A DNA stretch of 64,000 nucleotides from Actinokineospora enzanensis DSM 44649 (lineage in GTDB: Bacteria > Actinomycetota > Actinomycetes > Mycobacteriales > Pseudonocardiaceae): assembly GCF_000374445.1 (NCBI RefSeq), contig NZ_KB894440.1:1-64000 (forward strand). Direction: 5' to 3'. Shown piece after piece: positions 1 through 7,886 of this stretch (position 1 is the stretch's first letter; each line of letters begins with the position of its first letter). The notes beneath the pieces were generated by a model. That model saw only the letters and a list, made by a program, of their open reading frames with translations, was not told the DNA's origin and made no database searches. The translations under genes were made by a program, and so were the position numbers.

Positions 1-243
1 CGCGTGAGACCGGTCGCCCAGCCCCGCCACTCCGTCCGAGGCATAGCGACGCAGCCACAGGTCCACCGTCGGCCGCGACACCCCGGCCAGCACAGCGACC
101 TCCTTCTTCCGCCTGCCCTCCACACACCACAACACGATCCGAGCCCTGGTCGCGATCGTGCCGGACACGTCCGACCTGTTCACCAGTGCCCGCAACTCGC
201 CCAGCTGATCCACCGTCAACTCCACCGGCACAGCCAACACCAA
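1..243 (-). CDS. IS630-family transposase, N-terminal part
   Basis: This is the start of an IS630-type transposase; 81 codons are visible and the rest lies beyond the left edge. The translation carries the family's N-terminal helix-turn-helix: an ARIVLWC-type helix, a run of basic residues, then AVLAGVSRPTVDLWLRRYA and a GLGDRSHA-like turn before the DDE domain. The frame opens after a stop at 250-252. The start is TTG 243 or GTG 240. The DDE catalytic domain is not in the window, so activity cannot be judged. Confidence 0.75.
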   Translation of the reverse strand, partial: MVLAVPVELTVDQLGELRALVNRSDVSGTIATRARIVLWCVEGRRKKEVAVLAGVSRPTVDLWLRRYASDGVAGLGDRSHA

Positions 244-287
244 GATCCATCAGACCTGCGTAAAACAACCAGAATCACGGAACACTA
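1..287 (-). mobile_element. One end of an IS630-type insertion sequence (partial)
   Basis: The transposase gene reads leftward off the window edge. About 40 bp precede it (244-285), after which a TA dinucleotide (286-287) adjoins host-like sequence. IS630/Tc1 elements insert at TA, so I place the element boundary there by inference. The neighbouring gene at 250-774 reads through this boundary and ends inside the element, which supports an insertion event. The other end, the terminal repeat partner and the second TA copy lie outside the window. Confidence 0.55.
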
Positions 288-774
288 GGGCCACCGAGGT
301 CCACCTGGCCACTTTCTCGTCGCCATTCTCCGGAATGTTCAACCACTCGGCCGCCCGCCGCGCGTCTGGCTCGTCCACGATCAGCCCGTACGGTCCCGGC
401 CTGATGCCGGTCGCGGTGGCGACATCTGTCACCAGGTCGCCGATACAACGCCAGGTGTGCCAGGTACCGGTGTCGAAACCGACCGGCTCGAATCCCAGCA
501 ACACACCGCCCGGCATCTTTCCCTTACCGTGCAAGCGAACCGCATCGAACCCCTGCCGAGCCATCTCGTCCACCTGTGGCGCGACGTCGGTCGCGGCGAA
601 CCCGACGGCCAGCACCGGCACACCTACCGGAACGGCCGCCGGGTCCTCGAACCACATGTCGAACTCGTTGGCGGGGGCAAGGTCCACCACACAGTGACTG
701 ATCGAGGGGACGTCCATGTATGTCCGGAGGACGCCCATATAGCCGACCAGCAGGTAGTCATCCATGGCGGACAC
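250..774 (-). CDS. Hypothetical protein, C-terminus replaced by IS sequence
   Basis: This is an unrecognised soluble protein of 174 codons that starts MSAMDDYLLVGYMG. It has no signal peptide or membrane segment. It seems to be an actinobacterial hypothetical family ending in an AAEWLN...TSVALV-like stretch; that is recollection, not a search. The last eleven or so residues (VFRDSGCFTQV) are encoded by the IS630 end at 250-287, so the native 3' end has been displaced. The loss may be only a few residues. ATG 765 (MDDYLL) is an equally possible start. No function is assigned. Confidence 0.5.
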   Translation of the reverse strand: MSAMDDYLLVGYMGVLRTYMDVPSISHCVVDLAPANEFDMWFEDPAAVPVGVPVLAVGFAATDVAPQVDEMARQGFDAVRLHGKGKMPGGVLLGFEPVGFDTGTWHTWRCIGDLVTDVATATGIRPGPYGLIVDEPDARRAAEWLNIPENGDEKVARWTSVALVFRDSGCFTQV

Positions 775-786
775 TCTATCCGGTTG

Positions 787-1911
787 TCACGCGGGAAGTT
801 CGAGACCTTCGAACGCCCGAAGTCCCAACTGTGGAGCCAACTCGCCTGCGACCCAACGGAGAAACCTCGGATTCAACTGCTCATCGCCATGCGTGACCGC
901 ACGGCGGGCGGCCTCGCACCAGTCCTCACGAACCAGAACCGAGAAGTAGGTTTCCCGGATCCGTTGAAGCAGTTCGGATGGCCAGTCAAGTCCGTCGGCG
1001 TTCGTGGTCACGTAGTGGAGCAGCGACACACTGATGGCGAAACGCAGGCCCGTCGGCTTCAGTGCTCGAAGGTGCCGCGCATGGGCGTACATGACGCTCG
1101 CCCCATGCTTGTACATCTCAAGCGGCATCCCCATGCCGTAGGTGGTATGGCAGATCACGTTCAGAAGACTGCCCGTGTGGTCGACCACGTCCTCATCGAC
1201 GCCCGGGTCCTCGATCGCCTCATGCACCACCGCCACCCGCGCGACCCGGGCCGCGAAGTAGCCATTCAGGGCATCACCATTGATAGCGCGCCGAAGCAGC
1301 CACGGCCTTATCGCCGGATCGTCGATACCGCACAACGTCTCGACGACCCGTACCCTCCCCCAACCGATGACCCGATCGGCCAGCCAGATCAACGTGGCCG
1401 CGTTTCCGTTCAGGCGTTTCAACGCCTCGGCGGCCAGAACACCGAAACTGTCGGACATCAGCCCGACGATCTGGATGAGCGGAATGTCGTCGACAGTGCC
1501 CGCGACCGCGAGAAGCGCGAGCCCGACGGTGGCCGGACAACGGTCGGTGCCGTGCCGTACGAGCCATCGACCAGTCGCCCTGACCAGCTCAGGATCGGCC
1601 TGCTCGGCGACGGCGGTGATGTTCTCGTTGGGGTAGATGGGGATCAGGAGGCCGTGGAACGCATCGTGCAGACTGTCGGGCCCGGCACCGGGATCGGCGA
1701 AGTACTCCCGGAGAACCCGCGCCACATCGGCACCGACCAGCGTCTTGTCCCTGGGCCAGCCAGGCCCACGCTCCCGATGCCGCTCCTCGTCGGGAAATGG
1801 GGCGCCCTCATTGTCCAATGGCGAGTCCGGCGCCAACCGGTGCAGACGGAGCGCGTGGTCATAGAGGGTCTGCTGAGATCCGAGCAATCCAGGCTCGGGG
1901 ACGACGTTCAC
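787..1911 (-). CDS. Hypothetical protein, helical-repeat type
   Basis: This is an unrecognised protein of about 374 residues. It is mostly leucine/alanine-rich helices with a repeat feel around PLIQIVGLMSDSFGVLAAEAL, so a HEAT-like solenoid is possible. No catalytic motif, signal peptide or membrane span is visible. I chose GTG 1911 (VNVVPEPGLLGSQQ) because the conserved-looking region starts there. An in-frame GTG at 1995 would add 28 poor-quality residues; neither start has a convincing ribosome site. It follows the gene at 2011-3165 closely and may be co-transcribed with it. Confidence 0.5.
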   Translation of the reverse strand: MNVVPEPGLLGSQQTLYDHALRLHRLAPDSPLDNEGAPFPDEERHRERGPGWPRDKTLVGADVARVLREYFADPGAGPDSLHDAFHGLLIPIYPNENITAVAEQADPELVRATGRWLVRHGTDRCPATVGLALLAVAGTVDDIPLIQIVGLMSDSFGVLAAEALKRLNGNAATLIWLADRVIGWGRVRVVETLCGIDDPAIRPWLLRRAINGDALNGYFAARVARVAVVHEAIEDPGVDEDVVDHTGSLLNVICHTTYGMGMPLEMYKHGASVMYAHARHLRALKPTGLRFAISVSLLHYVTTNADGLDWPSELLQRIRETYFSVLVREDWCEAARRAVTHGDEQLNPRFLRWVAGELAPQLGLRAFEGLELPA

Positions 1912-2010
1912 CGGCGTGCGATGGTCTCGTTTCTCTCGATCATGCCCAAAGCATGCCGGCCGAACACCGCCGTCAGCAACCCTCCTCTCTGTCACCGCGC
2001 AGGAGGCTCG

Positions 2011-3165
2011 CTATCGGCCGGTCTCGTACCCTTGCAGCGACCGTCGGGAATCCTCTTCCCGCTCGTAGTCGGCGGCCAGCCGCAGACCCCGGTAACGACG
2101 GATGAGTTCCGGGTCCCCGATATGTTCGGCCGCCGCCATACCCGCGCCGAGAACCGAGTCCATCCACAGCCGGACGACGCCCAGCAGGTGCCGGTCGGCC
2201 GTGGCGAACAGCTCCCGGGCCGTGTGCTCGTCCGGCGCCAACGGGACCAGGGCGAAGTAGTCCCGGATGAAATGCCGCCAGATCCCTTGGCAACTGCCAT
2301 CTTTCGCGCCGGGCATCAAGCGCTCGGCTTCCCGGAGCGCGTGCAACGCGCCGTCGAAGTTGCCTGCCCGTCGTTCCAGTTCCGCCAGGGTTTCAAGCTC
2401 CGACCGCGAGCCCTGTCCATCCAGCGCGATGATGTCCTTCTGCAATCGCACAGCTTCGTCGAGATAGTCCAGATCCGCAAGGTGGAAACGGAGCTGTTCG
2501 AGGGTGAACTTCGTGCGGGGCTGGGTTTCCGACCAGCCGTGCATGAACAGCCGGGACAGCTCGCATTCCCCCAGCGAGGCAGTGCGACGAGCCCACGTCC
2601 GCAGATCCTCGTCGACAGGGTCGACGGGAAACTTCCGCCGTTCCTTGACCAACCATTCCTCGAACGCCACCGCTGTACAGCGGGGCGACCCGAGCGCGTC
2701 GAGCAGACGTTCACGGTCGGGATGTGCACTCGCCCGTACCGCCTCAGTCGTGGTTTCGACACCGGCAGCGAGAAGGTGGAAAGCCCGATAACCCAGGTTG
2801 GTGTCGAAGCTGGTTTCCCTGGCCTGCCAATGCAACCAGACATCCTCGACGCGCCGGTGCTCGGCGAGCAGGAAACCGGGCAGGGCCAGATCCGTGCCCA
2901 TCCCCCAGCGGACCACTTCTCGGTAGTACGTGATCTGCTGTTCCATCAGGTAACGCAACAGCGGTAGATCCTGCTCGCGACGGTCGTATTGCATCGCCCA
3001 CAACACCCGGAACCGGGCCACCCAGTTGCGGTCGAACGCGCGCCCATCGTCGTGCCTGCCCGGATCGAACGCCAGCTCGGCCCAGGCCGCGGGATCTTCC
3101 CGCGCACGGGCAAGTTCCTCCCGTAACGACCGTAAGAGCCGCTCTTGTTCCTCGGCATGATCCAT
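2011..3165 (-). CDS. Hypothetical protein with TPR-like C-terminal half
   Basis: This is a 384-residue protein of unknown function. The N-terminal half is rich in aromatic and charged residues (WAMQYDRREQDLPLLRYLM). The segment LDYLDEAVRLQKDIIALDG and the following ERRAGNFDGALHALREAERL look like tetratricopeptide-type helix pairs, suggesting a protein-interaction role. ATG 3165 (MDHAEEQERLL) is chosen because GAGGGGG lies just upstream; the frame stays open to 3345 but that part overlaps the nrdJ terminator. It lies downstream of nrdJ on the same strand but beyond a strong hairpin, so it is probably expressed separately. Confidence 0.6.
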   Translation of the reverse strand: MDHAEEQERLLRSLREELARAREDPAAWAELAFDPGRHDDGRAFDRNWVARFRVLWAMQYDRREQDLPLLRYLMEQQITYYREVVRWGMGTDLALPGFLLAEHRRVEDVWLHWQARETSFDTNLGYRAFHLLAAGVETTTEAVRASAHPDRERLLDALGSPRCTAVAFEEWLVKERRKFPVDPVDEDLRTWARRTASLGECELSRLFMHGWSETQPRTKFTLEQLRFHLADLDYLDEAVRLQKDIIALDGQGSRSELETLAELERRAGNFDGALHALREAERLMPGAKDGSCQGIWRHFIRDYFALVPLAPDEHTARELFATADRHLLGVVRLWMDSVLGAGMAAAEHIGDPELIRRYRGLRLAADYEREEDSRRSLQGYETGR

Positions 3166-3211
3166 CGTTCCCCCTCGACCAGGCTTGCCGGTGACAAGCG
3201 CAGTCAAGCAG

Positions 3212-3246
3212 GACGGGGTGCCCGCCGATGAAGCGGACACCCCGTC
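3212..3246 (-). terminator. Hairpin terminator after nrdJ
   Basis: The arms 3212-3225 and 3233-3246 pair over 14 positions with one mismatch, around a 7-nt loop. The hairpin starts 15 nt past the nrdJ stop codon. There is no strong U tract, as is usual in this high-GC group. Confidence 0.7.
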
Positions 3247-3260
3247 GAGTATCTGGTGGG

Positions 3261-6065
3261 TCAGCTGCAGCCGGACGTCGAGCCGCAGCCCTCGCAGACG
3301 TAGCAGGAACCGGCCGGGCGCATCTTGGTGCCGCAGGTCATGCACAGCGGGGCGTCGGCCGCCTTGCCCAGGTGCAGCTCCAGCAGCTCCGTCGAGCTGT
3401 GCGCCTCGGCGGGGGCGGCCTCGACCTCGGCGCGCGGGCCGGCGTCGACCGAGGTGCGCAGGCCCTCCAGGTCCACATCGGACTGTCCACTGTAGTCGGC
3501 AGCGACCTGGGCGGAGCGCTCGTCCGCGGTGAAGACGCCGAGCTGGGCGCGCTTCTCGTAGGGCAGGTAGTCCAGGGCCAGCCTACGGAACAGGTAGTCC
3601 AGGACGCTGGTGGCGATGCGCACGTCCGGGTCGTCGGTCATGCCGGCGGGCTCGAAGCGGAGGTTCTGGAACTTCGAGACGTAGAACTCCAGCGGGATGC
3701 CGTACTGCAGGCCCACCGAGATCGACATGGAGAACGCGTCCATCACGCCCGCCAGGGTCGAGCCCTGCTTGCCCAGCTTGACGAAGATCTCGCCGAGGCC
3801 GTCGTCCGGGTACGACCCAGCGTGCAGGTAGCCCTCGGCACCGCCGACGGTGAACGACACCGTCTGCGATGGGCGCTTCTTCGGCAGGCGCTTGCGCACC
3901 GGGCGGTACTCGACGACCTTCTCCGGCTCCGCCTTGGCGGTGGCCTTGGCGCCCTTGCCCGCCGACAGCGGCTGGCCGACCTTGCAGTTGTCGCGGTAGA
4001 TGGCCAGCGCCTTCAAGCCCAGCTTCCAGCCCTGGAAGTAGATCTCCTCGACCTCCGCCACGGTCGCCGACTCCGGCATGTTGACCGTCTTGGAGATCGC
4101 GCCGGAGATGAACGGCTGCACCGCCGCCATCATCCGCACGTGCCCCATCGGCGCGATCGAGCGCTCGCCCATGGCGCAGTCGAACACCTCATAGTGCTCC
4201 GGCCGCAGACCCGGCGCGTCGACCACGTGGCCGTGCTCGGAGATGTACTCGACGATCGCCTCGACCTGCTCGCCCTGGTAGCCCAGCGCGGTCAGCGCGC
4301 GCGGCACGGTCTGGTTGACGATCTGCATGGAGCCGCCGCCGACCAGCTTCTTGAACTTGACCAGCGCCAGGTCCGGCTCGATACCGGTGGTGTCGCAGTC
4401 CATCATCAGACCGATGGTGCCGGTCGGCGCGAGCACGCTGGCCTGCGCGTTCCGCCAGCCCTGCCGGGCGCCGATCTCCAGCGCCGCCTGCCACTCGCGG
4501 GTGGCGACGCGCTGCACGGCGGCGTCGTTGGCGTGGTAGGTGCGGACGAGGTCGTTGGCCGCGGCGTGCTTGCGCATGACCCGCTGGTGCGCGTCGGCGT
4601 TGCGGGCGTACCCGTCGAACGCGCCGACGACGCCCGCCAGCTCGGCGGAGCGACGGTAGGCGGTGCCGGTCATCAGCGAGGTGATGGCCGCGGCCAGCGC
4701 CCGGCCGCCCTCGGAGTCGTAGGCGTGGCCGGTGGCCATCAGCAGCGCGCCGATGTTCGCGTAGCCGATGCCCAGCTGCCGGAACTTGCGCGTGGTGTCG
4801 GCGATCGGCTCGGTCGGGAAGTCCGCGAAGCAGATCGAGATGTCCATCGCGGTGATGACCAGCTCGACGGCCTTGACGAACGTCTCCGCGTCGAAGGTGC
4901 CGTCGGCGGCGAGGAACTTCATCAGGTTCAGCGACGCCAGGTTGCAGCTGGAGTTGTCCAGGTGCATGTACTCGCTGCACGGGTTGGACGCGGTGATCCG
5001 CCCGGACTCGGGGCAGGTGTGCCAGGCGTTGATCGTGTCGTCGTACTGGATGCCCGGGTCGGCGCACTCCCACGCCGCCTTCGCCAGCTTCCGGAACAGG
5101 TTCTTCGCGTCGACCCGCTCGATCACCTCACCGGAGGTCCGCGACCGCAGCCCGAACTGCCCGGCCGACTCGACCGCGTGCATGAACTGGTCGGACACCC
5201 GCACCGAGTTGTTGGCGTTCTGGTACTGCACCGAGGCGATGTCCGAGCCGCCCAGGTCCATGTCGAACCCGGCGTCGCGCAGGACCCGGATCTTCTCCTC
5301 CTCCCGCGCCTTGGTCTCGATGAACTCCTCGACATCGGGGTGGTCCACATCGAGCACGACCATCTTGGCCGCCCGCCGGGTCGCCCCCCCGGACTTGATC
5401 GTCCCGGCGGACGCGTCCGCGCCGCGCATGAAGGACACCGGGCCGGAGGCGGTGCCGCCGGAGGAGAGCAGCTCCTTGGAGGAGCGGATGCGGGAGAGGT
5501 TCAGGCCAGCGCCGGAGCCGCCCTTGAAGATCAGCCCCTCTTCCTTGTACCAGTTGAGAATCGAGTCCATCGTGTCGTCGACGGCCAGGATGAAACACGC
5601 GCTGACCTGCTGCGGAGAGCTCGTCCCCACGTTGAACCAGACCGGGGAGTTGAAGCTGAACACCTGGTGCAGCAGCATCCAGGTCAGCTCGTGCTCGAAG
5701 ATCTCCGCGTCCGCGTCGGTGGCGAAGTAGCCGTGCTTGACGCCCGCGGCGACGTACGTCGTGACGACGCGGTCGATGAGGGTGCGCAGGGAGTGCTCGC
5801 GGACCGGGGTGCCGACCGCGCCGCGGAAGTACTTGCTGGTGACGATGTTGGTGGCGTTGACCGACCAGAAGTCGGGGAACTCCACGCCGCGCTGCTCGAA
5901 GTTGACCGAGCCGTCCCGCCAGTTGGTCATCACCACGTCGCGGTGCTCCCAGGTCACCTCGTCGTAGGGGTGCACGCCCGCGGTGGTGTGGACACGCTCC
6001 ACCCGCAGGCCTGGTCGCGGTGTGCCCGCCACCTCGGCCGCGGTGGTCCCGACGGTCTCGGTCAT
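3261..6065 (-). CDS. nrdJ: Vitamin B12-dependent ribonucleoside-diphosphate reductase (class II)
   Basis: The 934-residue enzyme reduces ribonucleotides to deoxyribonucleotides with adenosylcobalamin as radical source, so it needs neither oxygen nor a small subunit. Visible family motifs are FNSPVWFNVG, GSGAGLNLS near the first third, NPCSEYMHLDNSSCNLASLNL (radical-site region with active-site Cys and Glu), and the APTGTIG loop. The C-terminus is the zinc-ribbon-like CMTCGTKMRP...CYVCEGCGSTSGCS, which also supplies redox cysteines. ATG 6065 is chosen because GAGGGAGAGGGA precedes it; the frame extends upstream to 6188 into nrdR. It lies 112 nt downstream of nrdR on the same strand, so it is probably co-transcribed and under NrdR control. 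Confidence 0.95.
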   Translation of the reverse strand: MTETVGTTAAEVAGTPRPGLRVERVHTTAGVHPYDEVTWEHRDVVMTNWRDGSVNFEQRGVEFPDFWSVNATNIVTSKYFRGAVGTPVREHSLRTLIDRVVTTYVAAGVKHGYFATDADAEIFEHELTWMLLHQVFSFNSPVWFNVGTSSPQQVSACFILAVDDTMDSILNWYKEEGLIFKGGSGAGLNLSRIRSSKELLSSGGTASGPVSFMRGADASAGTIKSGGATRRAAKMVVLDVDHPDVEEFIETKAREEEKIRVLRDAGFDMDLGGSDIASVQYQNANNSVRVSDQFMHAVESAGQFGLRSRTSGEVIERVDAKNLFRKLAKAAWECADPGIQYDDTINAWHTCPESGRITASNPCSEYMHLDNSSCNLASLNLMKFLAADGTFDAETFVKAVELVITAMDISICFADFPTEPIADTTRKFRQLGIGYANIGALLMATGHAYDSEGGRALAAAITSLMTGTAYRRSAELAGVVGAFDGYARNADAHQRVMRKHAAANDLVRTYHANDAAVQRVATREWQAALEIGARQGWRNAQASVLAPTGTIGLMMDCDTTGIEPDLALVKFKKLVGGGSMQIVNQTVPRALTALGYQGEQVEAIVEYISEHGHVVDAPGLRPEHYEVFDCAMGERSIAPMGHVRMMAAVQPFISGAISKTVNMPESATVAEVEEIYFQGWKLGLKALAIYRDNCKVGQPLSAGKGAKATAKAEPEKVVEYRPVRKRLPKKRPSQTVSFTVGGAEGYLHAGSYPDDGLGEIFVKLGKQGSTLAGVMDAFSMSISVGLQYGIPLEFYVSKFQNLRFEPAGMTDDPDVRIATSVLDYLFRRLALDYLPYEKRAQLGVFTADERSAQVAADYSGQSDVDLEGLRTSVDAGPRAEVEAAPAEAHSSTELLELHLGKAADAPLCMTCGTKMRPAGSCYVCEGCGSTSGCS

Positions 6066-6177
6066 GACCGGTCCCTCTCCCTCGTTCTGTGCTGGTGTGG
6101 CCACGTCCGGGCTCCCCGTCCGCTGCGGCCGAAGCCTGTACCGGCGGTCCCCACCCCGGGGCCGCCGCGCCTGTCGC

Positions 6178-6654
6178 CTACTGCTCATCCGTCTCCGCCG
6201 CCTGTCGCGCCATCGCGGCCCGCAGGTCGGCGATCTCCTTCTCGAAGTCCTCCACCGAGGAGAACGACCGGTACACGCTGGCGAACCGCAGGTAGGCGAC
6301 CCCGTCGAGCTCGCGCAGCGGGCCGAGGATCGCCAGCCCCACCTCGTGGCTGGGCACCTCGGCGCTGCCGGTGGCCCGGATCGTCTCCTCGACCTTCTGC
6401 GCCAGCTGCTGCAGCCGGTCCTCGTCGACCGGCCTGCCCTGGCAGGCGCGCCGCACGCCGCGCACGACCTTGTCGCGGCTGAACGGCTCGGTGACCCCGG
6501 AGCGCTTGACCACCGCGAGCACGGCCTCCTCGACCGTGGTGAACCGGCGGCTGCACTGCGCGCACGCTCGCCTGCGGCGGATCACCTGTCCGTCGTCGAC
6601 CTCCCGCGAGTCCACGACCCGCGAATCGGAGTTCCGACAGAACGGACAGCGCAT
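6178..6654 (-). CDS. nrdR: Transcriptional repressor NrdR
   Basis: NrdR represses ribonucleotide reductase genes; its ATP-cone senses ATP/dATP. The 158-residue product has the expected length. The N-terminal zinc ribbon is [17 protein letters not shown]...CAQCSRRF with two CxxC pairs. The ATP-cone follows ([24 protein letters not shown]), and the protein ends in an acidic tail. ATG 6654 is the universal family start and has AGGGAGGGG upstream. nrdJ follows, and a pair of NrdR-box-like palindromes lies upstream (6781-6828), suggesting autoregulation. Confidence 0.96.
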   Translation of the reverse strand: MRCPFCRNSDSRVVDSREVDDGQVIRRRRACAQCSRRFTTVEEAVLAVVKRSGVTEPFSRDKVVRGVRRACQGRPVDEDRLQQLAQKVEETIRATGSAEVPSHEVGLAILGPLRELDGVAYLRFASVYRSFSSVEDFEKEIADLRAAMARQAAETDEQ

Positions 6655-6745
6655 GCCCCGACCCCTCCCTGCTCGCCGTGTCGCACCGCCCACCGACCGG
6701 CGTAGCGCCGACCACCACGCATGGTGATCGACATGTTGATCGAAC

Positions 6746-6797
6746 TGTGGATAACCAGTGGATGGACGGTGGATAACCCGCCCCAACCTGTGGACAA
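6746..6797. promoter_or_regulatory. Cluster of three DnaA-box-like sites upstream of nrdR
   Basis: Three same-strand TGTGGAYAA motifs are seen: 6746-6754 is a perfect TTATCCACA complement, 6768-6776 matches 8 of 9, and 6789-6797 is a perfect TTGTCCACA complement, the form preferred in Streptomyces. Spacing is 22 and 21 bp, about two helical turns. E. coli nrdAB is DnaA-regulated, so coupling RNR synthesis to replication is a reasonable inference. Confidence 0.55.
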
Positions 6798-6828
6798 ACT
6801 ACATTGACGTAACCACAAGATGTTGGGG
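6781..6828. promoter_or_regulatory. Pair of NrdR-box-like palindromes
   Basis: The consensus is acaCwAtATaTwGwgt. Site 6813-6828 (ccacaagatgttgggg) keeps C4, w5, A6, A8, T9, T11, w12 and G13. Site 6781-6796 is a weaker match, and it shares bases with a DnaA-like box. Their centres are 32 bp apart, the three-turn spacing typical of NrdR box pairs. The position upstream of nrdR suggests autoregulation of nrdR-nrdJ. Confidence 0.6.
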
Positions 6829-7162
6829 TGGACCGTATTCCGAGACCCTACATGGACGCAACTCGGACACGCCGGGGTGGCTAGTCACACCACGGCGCGT
6901 GGTCACCGGCGCACGGTGCGGTTGCGACGACCGGGTGACCGGCCGGTATCACTCGTCCGTATGAACCATTGGGCGACATGTCCCCCGGCTCCCCCGCCGG
7001 CGCGACGCCCAAACCCGCCCGGGGCGTGTCCGGACCGCCGAACACGGAGGGCCATCACGCGCACGCGGATCGCGCACGGCCGCCGACGGCTCAGGAACGA
7101 ATCTCACTCAAGCGAGTGATCAGGCGCACGGTGGGATGATCATCACCGGCGCGGGCGGGGCC

Positions 7163-7639
7163 TCAGTGCGAGACCGGCACCTGCAGTGGCTGACCGGGTT
7201 GCAGCGGCTCGTCGTCCAGGCCGTTCAGCGCGACGATCCGGTCCACCACGGCGTCGACATCGGCCCCCGGGGCCACCCGCGCGGCCAGCTGGGACAGGTT
7301 CTCGCCTGCCATGAGCCGCACCACCGCGGTGTCCGTTGGCACGGTCGCCTCGGCGGCCGAGTCGGCGGCGGCGCCCAGCCCGTAGATCGCCAGCGCCACG
7401 GTGGCGGCCAACCCGGCGAGCACGGCCACCGGCACCGGCGCCCGGCGCGGCTCGCACTCCGGCGCGGCCACCACATGCGGCGCGCCCGGCACCCGCCTGC
7501 GGGTCGGTGGTCGCAGCCTGCCCGCGCCCGACCGCCGCGCGGGCGCCACCGGGGTCGCCACCCGCGATACTCGCCGCTCGACCCGCTCATCCCGCTCGAC
7601 CGGGTCGGAGACCAGCCGCGTCGCCAACGGAGCCGCCAC
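7163..7639 (-). CDS. LysM peptidoglycan-binding protein, SOS-linked (Rv2719c/ChiZ type)
   Basis: This is a 158-residue membrane-anchored protein. The N-terminal 65 residues are basic and cytoplasmic, then one transmembrane segment (VPVAVLAGLAATVALAIYGL), then a C-terminal LysM-like domain (VRLMAGENLSQLAARVAP...LQPGQPLQVPV) expected outside to bind peptidoglycan. The GTG start at 7639 has AGGAGG upstream. In mycobacteria the gene between nrdR and lexA (Rv2719c) is a DNA-damage-induced wall-acting protein that slows division. Position, topology and the LexA boxes between this gene and lexA support the same role: an SOS division inhibitor. Confidence 0.85.
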   Translation of the reverse strand: MAAPLATRLVSDPVERDERVERRVSRVATPVAPARRSGAGRLRPPTRRRVPGAPHVVAAPECEPRRAPVPVAVLAGLAATVALAIYGLGAAADSAAEATVPTDTAVVRLMAGENLSQLAARVAPGADVDAVVDRIVALNGLDDEPLQPGQPLQVPVSH

Positions 7640-7688
7640 CGCAACCTCCTAGCTACCTGCTCATCAGGGCGCCCGCCGTGCTCGTGAA

Positions 7689-7720
7689 TCGAACTGTCGT
7701 TCGATCGAACGCCCGTGCGA
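7689..7720. promoter_or_regulatory. Two abutting LexA (SOS) boxes
   Basis: 7689-7704 is TCGAAC-N4-GTTCGA, a perfect match to the actinobacterial LexA box. 7705-7720 follows with no gap and reads TCGAAC-N4-GTGCGA (11 of 12). They lie 50-80 nt upstream of the LysM gene and also face lexA. Confidence 0.9.
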
Positions 7721-7769
7721 ATGTCTACCACCACGCACCGACAAAATCGAGACCCGCCCGGCGTGTCGC

Positions 7770-7785
7770 TCGAACAGGTGTTTGA
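7770..7785. promoter_or_regulatory. LexA (SOS) box near lexA
   Basis: The sequence is TCGAAC-AGGT-GTTTGA, matching 11 of 12 conserved positions. It is about 100 nt upstream of the lexA start and is expected to autoregulate lexA. Confidence 0.8.
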
Positions 7786-7886
7786 TCTGCGCAGGTCGGC
7801 GGGCTAACGTCGGGCTGACGGAAAGATCGAAGTGGTTCCACCACCGGGGCGAGAGGCCGTCCCGGTAGGCGCAGGGAGGCAGTGCG

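Larger units (their letters stand above)
6655..7162. other. Intergenic region upstream of nrdR
   Basis: This gene-free stretch lies between nrdR and the LysM gene. Its left part holds the nrdR control region: DnaA-like boxes at 6746-6797 and NrdR-like boxes at 6781-6828. The right part (6830-7100) has no gene I can support. A small perfect inverted repeat (TCACTC/GAGTGA) lies near 7107-7122, and another short palindrome follows around 7136-7145, close to the LysM stop codon; these could end transcription weakly. Confidence 0.6.

Noticed and set aside
457-2967. Plus-strand open frame of 836 codons across two minus-strand genes
   Set aside because: It is antisense to two better-supported genes and has no recognisable domain or ribosome site.
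3199-3204. TTGACT as a -35 element for the gene at 2011-3165
   Set aside because: I could not find an acceptable -10 at 16-18 nt spacing.
6066-6177. Possible cobalamin riboswitch between nrdR and nrdJ
   Set aside because: The gap is only 112 nt, the gene is the B12-using enzyme rather than a B12-independent one, and no B12-box-like motif was seen.
3228-6482. Very long plus-strand open frame (over 1000 codons) opposite nrdJ
   Set aside because: It is antisense to a certain gene, is Arg/Gly/Val/Leu low-complexity, and arises from the GC-rich third positions of nrdJ. No family is recognisable.
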